Source: Chara braunii (Eukaryota; Streptophyta; Charophyceae; Charales; Characeae). From it: 28,250 nt of DNA. Where the stretch lies: contig BFEA01000346.1 in NCBI GenBank assembly GCA_003427395.1, positions 1,553,714 to 1,581,963 on the forward strand, read 5' to 3'. Shown one piece after another: positions 1 through 10,144 of the stretch. The translations under genes were made by a program, and so were the position numbers. The stretch's first letter is position 1. Every line of letters starts with the position of its first letter. The notes below the pieces were generated by a model. It was not told the DNA's origin, did no database searches, and saw only the letters and a program-made list of their open reading frames with translations.

Positions 1-88
<88 letters not shown>
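1..88. repeat. (AG)n microsatellite
   Basis: Uninterrupted AG dinucleotides from the window edge to about position 88, so the true length is unknown. Positions 89-348 after it hold no feature I can name. Confidence 0.99.
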
Positions 89-91
<3 letters not shown>

Positions 92-365
92 GTTACCGGT
101 GGGCCGACCCAGGCGTAGGAGATGGCGAGCTCCAAGGTAGGCACCGTTGTCGAAGCAAAGAACTGCACACGGGATGCACATTCAAGCCGTAATGACTAAG
201 ACTGATGGATGGAGGATGATCCCGCGGTGCAATGGTCCAGCGGCGCAGGCGGCCACTGGTGCACCCAGGTGGACGGGGCGCGCCCGTGCAGTCCGCGTCT
301 TCTCCCCGACAAGGCGGAAGGTCCCAATGCCGACACCCTCCTCCATAAAAGTGCCAAGCTATACC

Positions 366-394
366 TTATGCGTGTCATCCTTGCGCAGGGGCCG

Positions 395-426
<32 letters not shown>

Positions 427-443
427 CGGATGTCCCGAAGGAC
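366..443 (-). pseudogene. U6: U6 snRNA retrocopy, 3'-truncated
   Basis: The minus strand starts exactly at a U6 5' end with hairpin GTCC-TTCG-GGAC. It continues through the conserved AAAATTGGAACG, the ACAGAGA box, the AGC triad region (GATTAGCACGGCCCC, one change from the usual GCATGG) and TGCGCAAGGATGACACGCA. The match stops there, so the 3' domain that pairs with U2 (usually AAATCGAGAAATGGTCC) and the T-run terminator are missing. The 5' end lies 4 bp from a divergent U2-like 5' end, leaving no room for the upstream element and TATA box that plant U6 genes need. It is therefore a pseudogene, most likely a 3'-truncated cDNA copy. Confidence 0.88.
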
Positions 444-447
444 AGCT

Positions 448-504
448 ATACCTTTCTCGGCCTCTAGGCTAGATCATGTGTGTACACTGTGTAGTATCTG
501 TTCT
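448..504 (+). pseudogene. U2: U2 snRNA 5'-domain copy (degenerate)
   Basis: The plus strand begins ATACCTTTCTCGGCCTCTAGG, close to the plant U2 5' end (ATACCTTTCTCGGCC then TTTTGG). After an 11-bp-scale interruption rich in TGTGTACAC it resumes with GTGTAGTATCTGTTCT, which contains the branch-point-pairing GTAGTA. Beyond 504 I cannot align it to U2: the expected stem IIa and the Sm-type U-rich site are absent. Hence it is a fragment or a U2-headed repeat, not a functional gene. It lies head-to-head with the U6 copy. Confidence 0.75.
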
Positions 505-722
505 GATCCGTCGTCCATCGGCATTGAGCAGAGTCTGCCAATGTTCGTAGGGGAGGGGACCTGAGGGGAGGCACAGGGATTGGTCCTGTTGGCATGGTCC
601 CTGATGCTACCGGCTGTCCCCTGGCCGGTATCGCCCACCTGCAGGTCGGGAGCAGCCCCCGCATGTTCTCTCATGAACACGGTTCTGGCTGTGAGGTGAA
701 TTGAGAGAAGAAGTGCCAAGCT

Positions 723-1333
723 GATGCCGAATGACGTGGGTCGGCAGGGTCGTCACAACCAAGCCGCAAAAAGTGACACTACCGAGCCCGTGTGGCTGAA
801 TGGTATAGACTTCAACGCTGAGTTCGACAACTACTGAATCACATCAGTACCAGAGGCCGGTTGTTCACGATGATACCTCAACGCTGTGCCCCAAAGAGCA
901 AAAAGAGGGCACTTGCAGAGCGCCGAAGCGCCAACATGGCGCCACAATCAAAAAGTTTTTTTGTTTTTTTTTTCCTTTTTTCCCCCTGTGGCCTCTGAAT
1001 TTTCGTGCAGGCGCCTGTCAGTGAGGGGCCCAACTTTCCGGAACAACCCAACCAGACCGGCGGTCCTATTTCCCCTTGTGCCTTTCTGATTTGCCCTCCT
1101 GCAGGGCATGCATCTTTCTGAGATACCATGCAAGAGGGAGGCGCCAAGAATTCGAATTCAAACTACGGAGTTTTCCATGGCGCGGCAAATAAAGAGGGTT
1201 GCACTCCAGCACTCCACGTCGCCCTTGCACCTTGCACCTCCAATCCACCGCCGTGGAGTTCGTTCCTGTTCTGCTGCTACACACTGCCTTGGACGTCCTT
1301 GGAGTTTGTTCCGAAGGTCTGTGTTCCACCCCT

Positions 1334-1336
<3 letters not shown>
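723..1336. other. No recognisable feature
   Basis: No coding frame, RNA gene or repeat family that I recognise. There is a T-rich run at about 955-982 (TTTTTTTGTTTTTTTTTT type). The short open frames here show no protein-like composition. Confidence 0.6.

Positions 1337-1405
<69 letters not shown>
1337..1405. repeat. (TC)n microsatellite
   Basis: About 34 uninterrupted TC units. Confidence 0.99.
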
Positions 1406-1408
<3 letters not shown>

Positions 1409-1437
1409 GCTTTTCTGCCGCGTGCAGATTCACCAGC

Positions 1438-1540
1438 GAGTATGGCCTGGTTCTCCCATCACCGGCGAGTATGGCCTGGTCCTCCCATCCTTTTGCCGTT
1501 GTCTTTCTGCTGCGATCGGATTCATGTGAGTATGGCCTCG
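1438..1540. repeat. Short tandem motif GAGTATGGCCTSGT
   Basis: GAGTATGGCCTGGTYCTCCCATC occurs twice in tandem near 1438 and 1468. A third, shorter copy, GAGTATGGCCTCGTTG, lies near 1527. The array sits between two TC tracts. Confidence 0.75.
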
Positions 1541-1611
1541 TTGCTTTTTTCCATCTCTTCCCTCTCCTCTTCCTCCTTCAACTTGCCAACTATCGTACTT
1601 GTATTCCAAAA

Positions 1612-1850
<239 letters not shown>

Positions 1851-2385
1851 ACGGGCCGCAACTGCCAACAACGACCATGCGGGCACACTGAAAAGATGCA
1901 TGGTACTGGTATGGGCATATGGGAAATTGTAGTGCAGGTACTCAACGGCCATTCGGTAGGGGCATACGGGAAATTTGCCAGCGGTACCGGTAGGGACATA
2001 TTGAACATATTTGAGGCCCAAATGACAGTAAACTTGAACCGTTGTCAGAGGGGCAAATCAGGTAAGTCACCCGTTAGAGGGGCAAACCATGAACAAATGC
2101 AAATTTCAGGAGCATTTCGCAAATTTCCCTTCTTTTTTTTCTTGTTTACAAAAAGAATCAGCTCATATATAGGGCCTCACACAACTCTTGAAACGTGAAA
2201 AAGTCAAAATGTGGCGGGTGCATCTAACCATGTTATAGCAGAAAGTTCATTCTCATTTGGCACATGATGTGGATGCCCATAGGCTAGACAGAAAAGAATT
2301 ATCAACGGCGGCCCAATCTTGCTTGGTACTGGTGGTTTAGAGTTTCACCACACCACTCCGGAAAATGGGCATTTCCGGGAATGCG
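1851..2385. other. No recognisable feature
   Basis: No coding or RNA signal recognised. The motif GGTACTGGTGGTTTA near 2325 resembles the GGTACTAGTGGTTTAA motif at 8411 and 10127 and may mark the same repeat family. Confidence 0.5.
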
Positions 2386-2387
2386 TT

Positions 2388-2575
2388 GTCGCGTGTGGCG
2401 GTTCTGTATGCTACAATGAGCGTGGAAACTCGTGGTCGTGTCACGCATAATTTTTTACAAGAAGAAACAATCAGTTTCCACTCCGACCGTGCATGCCGGC
2501 TATACCTCTCATGACACCCCACGACAGGTCGGGGTTCCGCAAGGTACAACTTACCGCTACCCAAGGGGTTGTCAC
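2388..2575 (-). mobile_element. LTR-end fragment, reverse orientation
   Basis: Shares an ordered set of short blocks with the LTR ends at 19213-19385 (same orientation) and 15983-16176 (reverse). The blocks are TGTCG near the start, a GTCACGCA block, then GGCTATACCTC, CCCCACGACAGG and CAAGGTACAAC. The elements read toward lower coordinates, so this is the 3' end of an LTR lying on the minus strand. It is diverged, and the boundary at about 2388 comes from alignment by eye. Confidence 0.55.
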
Positions 2576-4424
2576 CACCCTTAGGTAGGCATATCTACTA
2601 ACCCACATGCGAAGGTTTTTACTTGCCTTTGTAAAAGTAAGTTGGTCGAGGGTGTTTGCTCAATCGTCGCAACATAGGAATGGAGTCCGCGCGGTAAGAC
2701 AACTACGATTGACCCGTTAGATAAGTCAGGTTGAGGGTGTTGATTCCCCTACCCTCGACTTCTAAACTTTCAGGTCAAACTTTTATTTTCCGTTTCTGAA
2801 TTAGGAAATAAAATTGAGGGTTATTTTGTGGAGATAAGATATGTCCGTGTCTTGAGTGAACAACCTAAAATACATTATTATTTTAATAAAGACAATCAAA
2901 GTATCAATCGGACCACCTTTCTACCAAGGGCATTCTACCCTCCCTGACAAATTGCAACTAACTGGATATTAGACAGTATAAAGGTTTCATAAGACAATAA
3001 TGAGTATGAAGGTATTACCGGCGAGAACCCTTCTCACTTTCACGAGTGCGGTGTGTCCGAGACTCTTCAAGAGATAAAGTCCAGTTCAATCCAAAATCAT
3101 GAAAAAAACAGACCTGCACAGAATATGCAAAGACAGTTCACATATTATCCGATGTAGCAAAGATTATGTCTTACTTATAAATTTTTATTTATGAAAAATA
3201 GCATGACATAAGAAATACTATTGATTGCACATACATAAATTATACATATATTTTTATTAATAGTATATTATAATTATTAGTTAATCAGGTTTATAAATGA
3301 CAATTAAATATATAAATTTAATCTAATTATATACTATTAGTATGTATAAAATGATAATATTGTATTTGTATACATTCTATACATTATATATATGTATGTA
3401 TGATTCTCAATAAAAAAAAATCAAAATTCAACTGATGTGGTCAAGTTATTTTTTTAATCTACACCATTGACCTTGTCTCTCACTTCCCAAACCATGTCTG
3501 ACAGTTCTATCTTTCCTAAGATGTATCAAACACAACCCTTTCACATTTCTTCAAAGGACCTTTGAGAGTAACTAGGATTATTCAGGCAATGACCGCAGGT
3601 AACAATTTTACTGACAACAGGGTTTGTTTTTAGCTGTGGGTATCAAATCTGGAAAAATAGTGAAACCGACAACAACCGACCTATTATCGAGAGATAACAT
3701 ACAATTCGGTCATTTTCGTAGACTCTCTCCTTGAATTGCAGTAGATTAAATAGGGACCTGCACACACACAGATCAACAAAAATTCAACATACTCACTTGT
3801 TTTTTCCACTCATTAGTATCCAGAGGTTAAACCTTTAGATAAGGACTGTAAAATATGAGATCGATACTCCAAAGTTTAATCCCTAACTCTACTTTCTAAG
3901 ACCTCCATATGTCGTATGCCAATTTTTCTTTCCCTTAAGGAGTTTCATGCCCACATCCTAAGTCGTCTCAAGAAAATTCATATTTTTTTTACTCTCAACC
4001 CTTTCATCTTCCATCTATATAATAAGCATACTTCGTGGTGCTTGCGTAGTTGAGACAACTCATTGCAGTCATGGTTTTCCCCTTTTAAAGCTATGAACGG
4101 ATATGAATTTTGTGGTGATTCCTATCATTCTTAGTATTTTTCTCATCGTCAACTTCTTTCTTCATTCTTTTAAAGATACGTGAAACCTTATTTTAACTGG
4201 AACATTGTCTTTCTGTTTCTCTTTCTATTTGTCCAGGCATACGCAAGTAGTAGATCGATTTACCCATGAATCTTCTGTTACTTGATCAATTTCAATCAAT
4301 TTGTTAATTAAGCAGGTCGTTTACTAATTCGCACATAAGTACTCGACCACCTTTTCAATTTCATTTAATATAAACGTAAACGGTTAGTAAAAAAAAATAC
4401 ACAAGATTTGTTTCATACAAGCAG
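2576..4424. other. AT-rich non-coding DNA, probably decayed LTR interior
   Basis: No open frame with protein character. Near 3670-3700, ACCGACCTATTATC-GAGA-GATAACAT matches the motif at 20409-20434 (ACCGACCTGTTATC-AAAA-GATAACAG) in the same orientation, including its small hairpin. This suggests the stretch belongs to the same reverse-orientation LTR family as the fragment at 2388. The part around 3180-3420 is extremely AT-rich. Confidence 0.45.
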
Positions 4425-5326
4425 CCACATAACTCATATATGAGTATCCCTCTACTGACTTAATACAAATAATCGAGAGACTCATACCGGGGCAACGCAC
4501 TACTTGTTTTAATCACCATTCAGAAAGACTAAGATTTTATCCCCCCCTGAGGTTAGTACGAGTCCCAAGTCAATAATAGGCGACCCACATAGGAGCCCCC
4601 TACTACCAGTCGACTAAATACACGGTTCACTTCAAGAGCATAATAGGACGACCCGCACAGGGATATCCTACCGCCATTTTGGAGCCAACCGATCTAAAAT
4701 TAGTTTAGTTAAACAAAATACAAGCATTATAATATTCCTACAAGAGTATTATATTTTGCCAATTAATGCAGAATGAAGCAAGTAATATGATGACCCTTAC
4801 AATAGTCTCCTATTACTTCCTTGGGTAGTGAGTAATCCATTCTTCAGACAAGCAATAAGATGACCCCTACAAGAGTCTTCCTACTACCCGTTCGACGATC
4901 GAACTATTTGAGGGTGAGTTAATTGTTAGAGAATGAGTAACAAGGTGACTCCTCACTACTCATAGGTCATTGGTCAGTCTTAGATTCAACAATGTAATAA
5001 GATGACCCTCACAAGAGCCTTCTACTACAACCCGAATAAGTGCAAAGACTGAACTTTCTTGACCCGACAATAATAAGAAGGTCAATACTAGAATCCTTCA
5101 TCCCTTGGCTTAGTATCGGATAAACAAATTGTTAATAATTAACCAAATCATTAGTCATAATAAGCTAATAGCAAAATTACTCATATAGGAGTATCCTACT
5201 ATCAGTCAATCATCCGCAATCCTCTTTTTTCTTTGAGTTAGTTCAAGTTAGTCAGGTACCAAATAAGTACTAGGAAGACTCACACAAGAGTTTTTCATTA
5301 CTTGTTTGATTCATAGGTGATCGGTG
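4425..5326. repeat. Hairpin array, family i (TACAAG core)
   Basis: About ten degenerate units spaced 55-90 bp apart carry a core like AGTAATAAGATGACCCYTACAAGAGTC. Several form hairpins with different stems: TATAATATTC / GAGTATTATA around CTACAA (4728-4753, one mismatch); AAGTAATA / TATTACTT with a 23-nt loop (4780-4818); ATGAGTA / TACTCAT with a 17-nt loop (4933-4963); TGTAATA / TACTACA with a 23-nt loop (4993-5029, one mismatch); TACTC / GAGTA with a 6-nt loop (5178-5193). I see no coding potential. A LTR start-like hairpin with the same TTACAA loop follows at 5327. Confidence 0.65.
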
Positions 5327-5660
5327 TCAGTGCGAATATCCTTACAAGGGTATCCGCCCTGATTTTTGCGGATAACAGAAAACAACGTTGATTTAAAGTT
5401 TGCGTACACCGTGCGGGTCGCGACTGTGCCTGTTGTTTACGTTGACTTAGTAGTTGACTGGAAACAGAGAGTGTGTGGGCGCGCATGATTAAGACGCGCG
5501 TGATTTTTTTTCATTTTGACGGATGTAGAGTCGGCGTGACTACCGACTATATTTTTACTTTAGATTAAACTAGGATTGAAGGTTCTTATTTACGACTGGT
5601 ACGTTTGACGATGACAAGTGCGTACGTGTGGGAGGCAGCATCGATCGTGTTGCACAGTGG
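5327..5660 (+). mobile_element. LTR 5'-end fragment, forward orientation
   Basis: Begins TGTCAGTGCGAATATCC and contains a terminal hairpin with loop TTACAA. The reverse complement of 23457 downward begins TGTCGGCGCGAATACCC with the same loop, followed in both by CCCTRRTTTTTGC and later by a shared block, GAAAYAGAGAGTGTGTGG. This identifies the 5' part of the same LTR family on the plus strand. The 3' limit of recognisable similarity is approximate. Confidence 0.6.
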
Positions 5661-8410
5661 CAGTGACCCTAGCCGGTGAAGTGAGAGAGTGGCCGGTAGC
5701 GTTTGGCAAACCCTTGCACGCAACGACACTTGTTTAGATGGTTTAATGCTAGAGCTAAACCCAACCTTGGGCCTAACACTTTTGGATAATGTATTGAACT
5801 TTCGGCAAATGGATTCAAGAATCGAGACCAGCGAGCGGTGGTGAAGGAGCATTGGAGCAGCGTAAGGGGACCAGGAGGTTGAAGGTCCGGCGAGGCTATC
5901 CCTCGTGGTTTTGTCGTCCGCAGTACCAAAGCGGTACTGACGATTCTCTTTCTTCCCTCTTGTCATGCGGTTTTGCCCTTAAGTCTTTGATTCTTTTTAT
6001 TTTATGATAAGAGTTGTTACCTTTTCCACTTTGTTTATTATTTTGAGAGAGGGCGCGGCATCAAAAGGTCCCGCAACAGCATTTGCGACGAGTTGCAGGT
6101 CAATACGGAGTTCGTTATCCGCAAACGGTCTGCAAAGCTCTCTGCAATGTGCTTACCACTACTAAGTTCGGTACCAGGCCCGCCACACCTAGACCTACAC
6201 GGTGGACTTAGCAACAAGTTGTGACCTCCCGCTTCTTGAGGAGCTACAGTCTTTCTAGAAACGAGATGTAGGAGGTGTACTCCAACGTCGGGATGCTCAA
6301 CGAGACGGGTCGACTCAGTAGGTGGGCTGTTAACCGCATCTCAATGGAAATTCATCTCTTATGACCGTCGTCTTACTGCCTATACAAAGTAAGACAGTAG
6401 CGACGTCTGAGATTAGCTTATGACTGATACGGAGGGAAACTGAGGTAGCGAAGCAAACGCTAAACCTGAACGAGGAGGTGCACATGTGCATCCAGGAAAA
6501 GGTTGGAGATGGCGGAGAATGGATATGGGTGCATCGAGAGGAAGTTAATTCTTGTAGTGTTTGACCAAGTTGGCCGGTTAAAAGATGTATACATTTTTTT
6601 TTTTAGTCCGGTGACCCCGAATTTATGGCTAGATTGGATAAAAAGGAAGTAGGAAATCAGTTAAGAAGAGAACGACGTGTGCGAAGTCGTGAGAGGTGTA
6701 GAGACGGAGGAAATGAGAAATTGAGGATACTCCTCAATCCTTGGTGAGATAGATCGAGAGAAGGTGAAATTAGGGGTTTTAATGCCCCACAAAACTGAAC
6801 TTAGTGTTAGTTTTCGTAGTAAGTTAGTAGGTTAGGATATCAATAGAGAAAGTTATTGCACAAAGATTTCGAAGAGTGAAGTTATGGCAGAAGAAAAAAT
6901 GAACATATCACCCGATTCTTGATGGAGTCACGTGAATAGAGATGTGTGCGGGAGGTTTCAAAAACTTCGAATCGACCCCTGAGCTCAAATCCACAATCCA
7001 TCGAGTGGTTTGGCCACTACGACTGGTACAGGTAGCGCGAAAAGGTGACCGTAACAACAGAGGAATAGCGACGGAAGAGAGTCTATAGGGAGATGCACCT
7101 TCCCGGGATGTTGCGGAAAGATCATTATTGGTTGGGCATCACAGGTTGAGCGAGGAGAGGGTGCAACAACAAGGGATTATAGTAGGAGGATAGGAGCGGG
7201 AGAGCACAACTATAGGAGAGGAAGCTTGACGGCAGGAAGTGAAGATACTTACCTTGACATGGTCGTGTGCGCTTTTGCATAAGATCATTTTTATTTTTTA
7301 CAGACGTACGATGTTGTTCTTGCTCTTAGCTCTATTGTGGGCGGCATCACTTAATCAACCCCTCTGGGATGCTCGCACTCATGAGAAGGCGGGGCACATA
7401 TTTTTAAACTAATGACGCGGAGCGAGCATGCTCGCTTTGGGGACTGATGCTGTACGCTGAACTGCGTCAGGAAGTGACGCATCTGGCTGGGTCTTAAAAG
7501 AAAACTCGCCCATGATTTTTGCTCATTACAATGGCAAAAGTAACCCCCATCTCCTTGTATGCACAACTTCAGACAGTTGTGAGGTTGAGAACTTAGTGGA
7601 TAACTGGTGTGCAGTGCTTACAGGGTTTTTGCCATCAGTCCCTGTGTCTGCCTACTACACCGGCTGCCGGACTTTTCATCACCTTTGTGCCCTCCGTATG
7701 CTGTCGGGGATTGCCTGACTAGCTGCGACCCCTATTGTGACTAGAGAACCGGTGAGGGGGATTAGGAAGCAAGAAGGAGAGAGAGTACCTGCCTGATACG
7801 GTTGCTGCAGCGAGGAAAGGCAAGTGGTGGGTTAGAAACTTCCCTGTTGTACGCTGCCCATCCGGACGAGTGAAACTGCAGCACGGGAAGGCTACAAAAG
7901 GGTGCACATCTGCATTTTTTTGCCAAAGAGTTGCCTATCATATCAGTGGAGCAGCGAGGAAACAACAGCGAGGCTGCAGACTTTGCCTAGAGGCTTAAAA
8001 CACTTCGGGTTGCGAGCGTACTGGAAGACTGAAAGTTGGGGTTATGCTCGAAACTAAACTATGAGCCGTTGCTGCTCAGAGTCGGGATGCTACTGCTGTC
8101 TGTTAAAAAACTTGTGGTTCGCCCAGTTTGTTGTGCCTATTGTTGTTGAAATGGGAAAGTCGTTGCTGGTCTGAGCATCCTGCCACAGTCATTAAGCTAT
8201 TGCGACCGTTGCTGCTATCAGGAGAGGCTGGGTACTATTACTGCACTGGTAAGAGAGTCAGAGAGTGGTTGTGCTGCATATGGACCGCAAGAGTGGCCGC
8301 TTAACTGCACGATCTGACCATCATTGAGGGACCCTTGCATGAAAAAAAACATAATGGGACCCAGGTTCGACAACTTTCAGTGCACAGTTGGGTTGGTAAA
8401 AACATGCTCA
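5661..8410. other. No recognisable gene; probable LTR interior and unique DNA
   Basis: Short open frames on both strands (for example minus strand 5586-5966) have no recognisable domain or compositional signal. A weak resemblance to the conserved segment at 22226-22490 can be seen near 6110-6150 in reverse complement. I found nothing else to annotate. Confidence 0.5.
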
Positions 8411-8428
8411 GAGGTACTAGTGGTTTAA
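8411..8428. repeat. 18-bp direct repeat, copy 1
   Basis: GAGGTACTAGTGGTTTAA, identical to 10127-10144. The pair encloses 1.7 kb containing hairpin family ii, the conserved segment and the A-tract tandem repeat. Confidence 0.9.
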
Positions 8429-8438
8429 GGCAGCATAT

Positions 8439-8990
8439 GGCTGAACCGTTCAACTTATAAACAAGGTTCAGCCTGCCCCTTCTAAGTACAAGTTTATTCT
8501 AAATTTATACTTTTTCAGTTTGTGATAAGTTATAGTTAGACCATCCAAACTTATGGAAACATTTTTGACTAGCCTGTCCATAAGTAGAATAACATAAAGA
8601 TATAGACAAATTTACTCTTTTTGGTTCTAGTATGTGCGTGGTTCCAGACCAGATAATTCAAACTTATGGAAACCTGTTCACCCTTTCGCCCAATCTCCCA
8701 TAAAAAAAAACAAGAAAAGTTATAATCATTCAAACTTATAGAACATTCTCAACTCCTTTCAGAAACCAATGAAATATAAGAAAAACCCAAAGAAACAAGG
8801 CAACCAAACCATACAAATTTATGGAAGCCTGCTTGGTCCCCGAAAAAACAATCATAAACAACTATCCCAAGTCAGAGCAACCAGACCATCTAAACTTATG
8901 AAAACTTATTTGGTCCTCTTGGCAATCAAAATAAACATAGCACAAGGTCCTCCAAACTTATGGAGACTTGCCCAACCTTTGATTGACCTA
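8439..8990. repeat. Hairpin array, family ii (CCAAACTTATGG loop)
   Basis: Seven units carry a conserved CATCCAAACTTATGGAAAC-type core every 60-110 bp. Flanking arms differ but pair: GGCTGAACC / GGTTCAGCC with a 17-nt loop (8439-8473, perfect 9 bp); AGTTAGA / TTTGACT with a 23-nt loop (8534-8570, wobbles); ACCAAAC / GCTTGGT with a 21-nt loop (8803-8837, one mismatch); ACCAGA / TTTGGT with a 23-nt loop (8880-8914, one wobble). One more unit lies at 10279-10315 in reverse complement. By position relative to the conserved segment at 9185 it corresponds to the family iii array at 21280-21975. Confidence 0.7.
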
Positions 8991-9184
8991 GTCAAATACT
9001 GACAAAACCACCCTCCTCTCGCCTTTTCCCTAGATGTAAACCCTTTTCACAATCTACTTTTAGACAAACAACAAAACTGAAACTGAGATTGCGCATACCC
9101 TCCTTTACTTGTTTGATTTGTGTCATTAAAGTCAAACTTAAAGTCAAGCATGGGATGCATGTCGTACAACTAAGGGTGTTAACT

Positions 9185-9450
9185 GGGTTTATAGAAGAAA
9201 GCAAAATGGTTACCTCTGAGTTCTTTGCCTTCTGAACTCGTCCTGAGTTCCGGCAGAGCTTCCGCAATCGGAGGGCAGACTCCCCACAGAGTCTTGATGC
9301 AGTCCTACGGGTTGCAATCCCACCTGTCGCCTTCCTCTCGTAACCAAGAGTAGACTTAGATTAAGAAGGACATAATGAGGGGTTTCAGACTCTCTAGATA
9401 CAAGGAGGGGACTGACTCAACTCGCAGAAGAGAGCCTTGAAACCTTCATG
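9185..9450. repeat. Conserved LTR-internal segment, copy 1
   Basis: Direct repeat of 22226-22490, similar almost throughout. Shared blocks include GGGTTTATAGAAGAA, CGGCAGAGCTTCC, ACTCCCCACAGAGTCTT, TCCTACGGGTTGCAATCCC, CTTCCTCTCGTAACC and GGGGTTTCAGAC. It lies downstream of a hairpin array in both places. GGGTTGCAATCCC resembles a tRNA T-arm, but no tRNA cloverleaf can be built around it. No open frame is conserved between the two copies. Confidence 0.85.
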
Positions 9451-9454
9451 CATC

Positions 9455-9890
9455 GAAAATGAAAAAAAAAAAAACCCTACGCTAGCGACATGAAAGCCAC
9501 CGGATGCAGATTCTGGGGTACATGTGAAAGTATCTACCTCCAAAGGCGTTAAAGCCCTCCTATATCACGACAACAAGAACAAAAAAAAAAAAAAAAAATA
9601 AATTTCAGCAACAAATTTTTGGACGTGAAAGTAGTTAGATACAAAATCTGGAGTACTTGTGATAGTATGCCCTCCCAATGGTCATTACAACCCTGTTATA
9701 ATCACGACAACAGAAGGGAAAAAAAAAAAAAAAAAAAACACTTCGAACGTGAAAGCAACTGGATACATAATCTGGAGTACTAGTAAGAATGCGCCCCTCA
9801 TTATAAAGTCTTAGCTGCCCCGGAAATGCGCCTCGTCTCTCGTTGACAGGACACTGAACGCGGATCACAAAAAAAAAAAAAAAAAAAAAC
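9455..9890. repeat. ~130-bp tandem repeat with A-tracts
   Basis: Three units start ACRTGAAAG at about 9488, 9623 and 9748 and share GGATRCA-AATCTGG-GTAC. Each is preceded by a pure A run: 9462-9474, 9581-9598 and 9719-9738, with a fourth run at 9869-9889. The spacing is 125-150 bp. This looks like a tandem array of a short element ending in poly(A), or a minisatellite containing an A-tract. Confidence 0.85.
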
Positions 9891-10126
9891 GTATACAAAA
9901 AACGAAACTGACTATGTTTCTGGGTAGATGCGTTCCTTTGAGTACTGGTGTGAGCACCGTGGCATCTCCTTCACGGCCTTCCGCGACGTCCTTCCTTTCT
10001 TTCTTTCCTTCTTTTTTTTCTCTTTTTTTGTAATGGGAAATACAACTGATGCCGAGCCTCTGGTACCTTCAAACTCTTCGGGGAAAACGAAAAAACGTCA
10101 ACGTTTCCCTGATTTATCAAGGCTCG

Positions 10127-10144
10127 GAGGTACTAGTGGTTTAA
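10127..10144. repeat. 18-bp direct repeat, copy 2
   Basis: Identical to 8411-8428. It lies immediately before the forward-orientation LTR segment. Confidence 0.9.

Larger units (their letters stand above)
349..722. mobile_element. snRNA-derived retrocopy unit with flanking direct repeats
   Basis: A 12-bp exact direct repeat, AAGTGCCAAGCT, lies at 349-360 and 711-722. It encloses a segment that starts exactly at a U2-like 5' end (after removing the inverted U6 copy) and continues for about 200 bp of unrecognised but hairpin-rich sequence, for example ACCGG...CCGGT near 610-630. This is what a target-site duplication around an RNA-derived insertion looks like. A second, nested 11-bp repeat, AGCTATACCTT, at 357-367 and 444-454 brackets the U6 copy. 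There is no poly(A) tail before 711. Alternatives are a SINE with a U2-derived head or a one-step chimeric insertion of two RNAs. Confidence 0.6.

Noticed and set aside
366-443. Functional U6 gene
   Set aside because: 3' domain and terminator absent, and the 5' end directly abuts a U2-like sequence, leaving no promoter.
790-835. tRNA-like A box (TGGCTGAATGG) with a GAGTTCGAC B-box-like motif
   Set aside because: The boxes are only about 27 bp apart and no acceptor or anticodon stem can be formed; not a tRNA and not enough for a SINE call.
4425-5326. CRISPR-like array of regularly spaced repeats
   Set aside because: Spacing is irregular, repeats are degenerate, spacers are not unique modules, and the context is eukaryotic.
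5586-5966. Minus-strand open frame of 126 codons
   Set aside because: No recognisable domain, overlapping alternative frames of similar length, and it lies in LTR-derived non-coding DNA.
9300-9335. T-arm-like GGGTTGCAATCCC, also at 22349
   Set aside because: Conserved in both copies, but no D-arm, anticodon arm or pairing acceptor stem surrounds it; treated as part of the repeated LTR segment.
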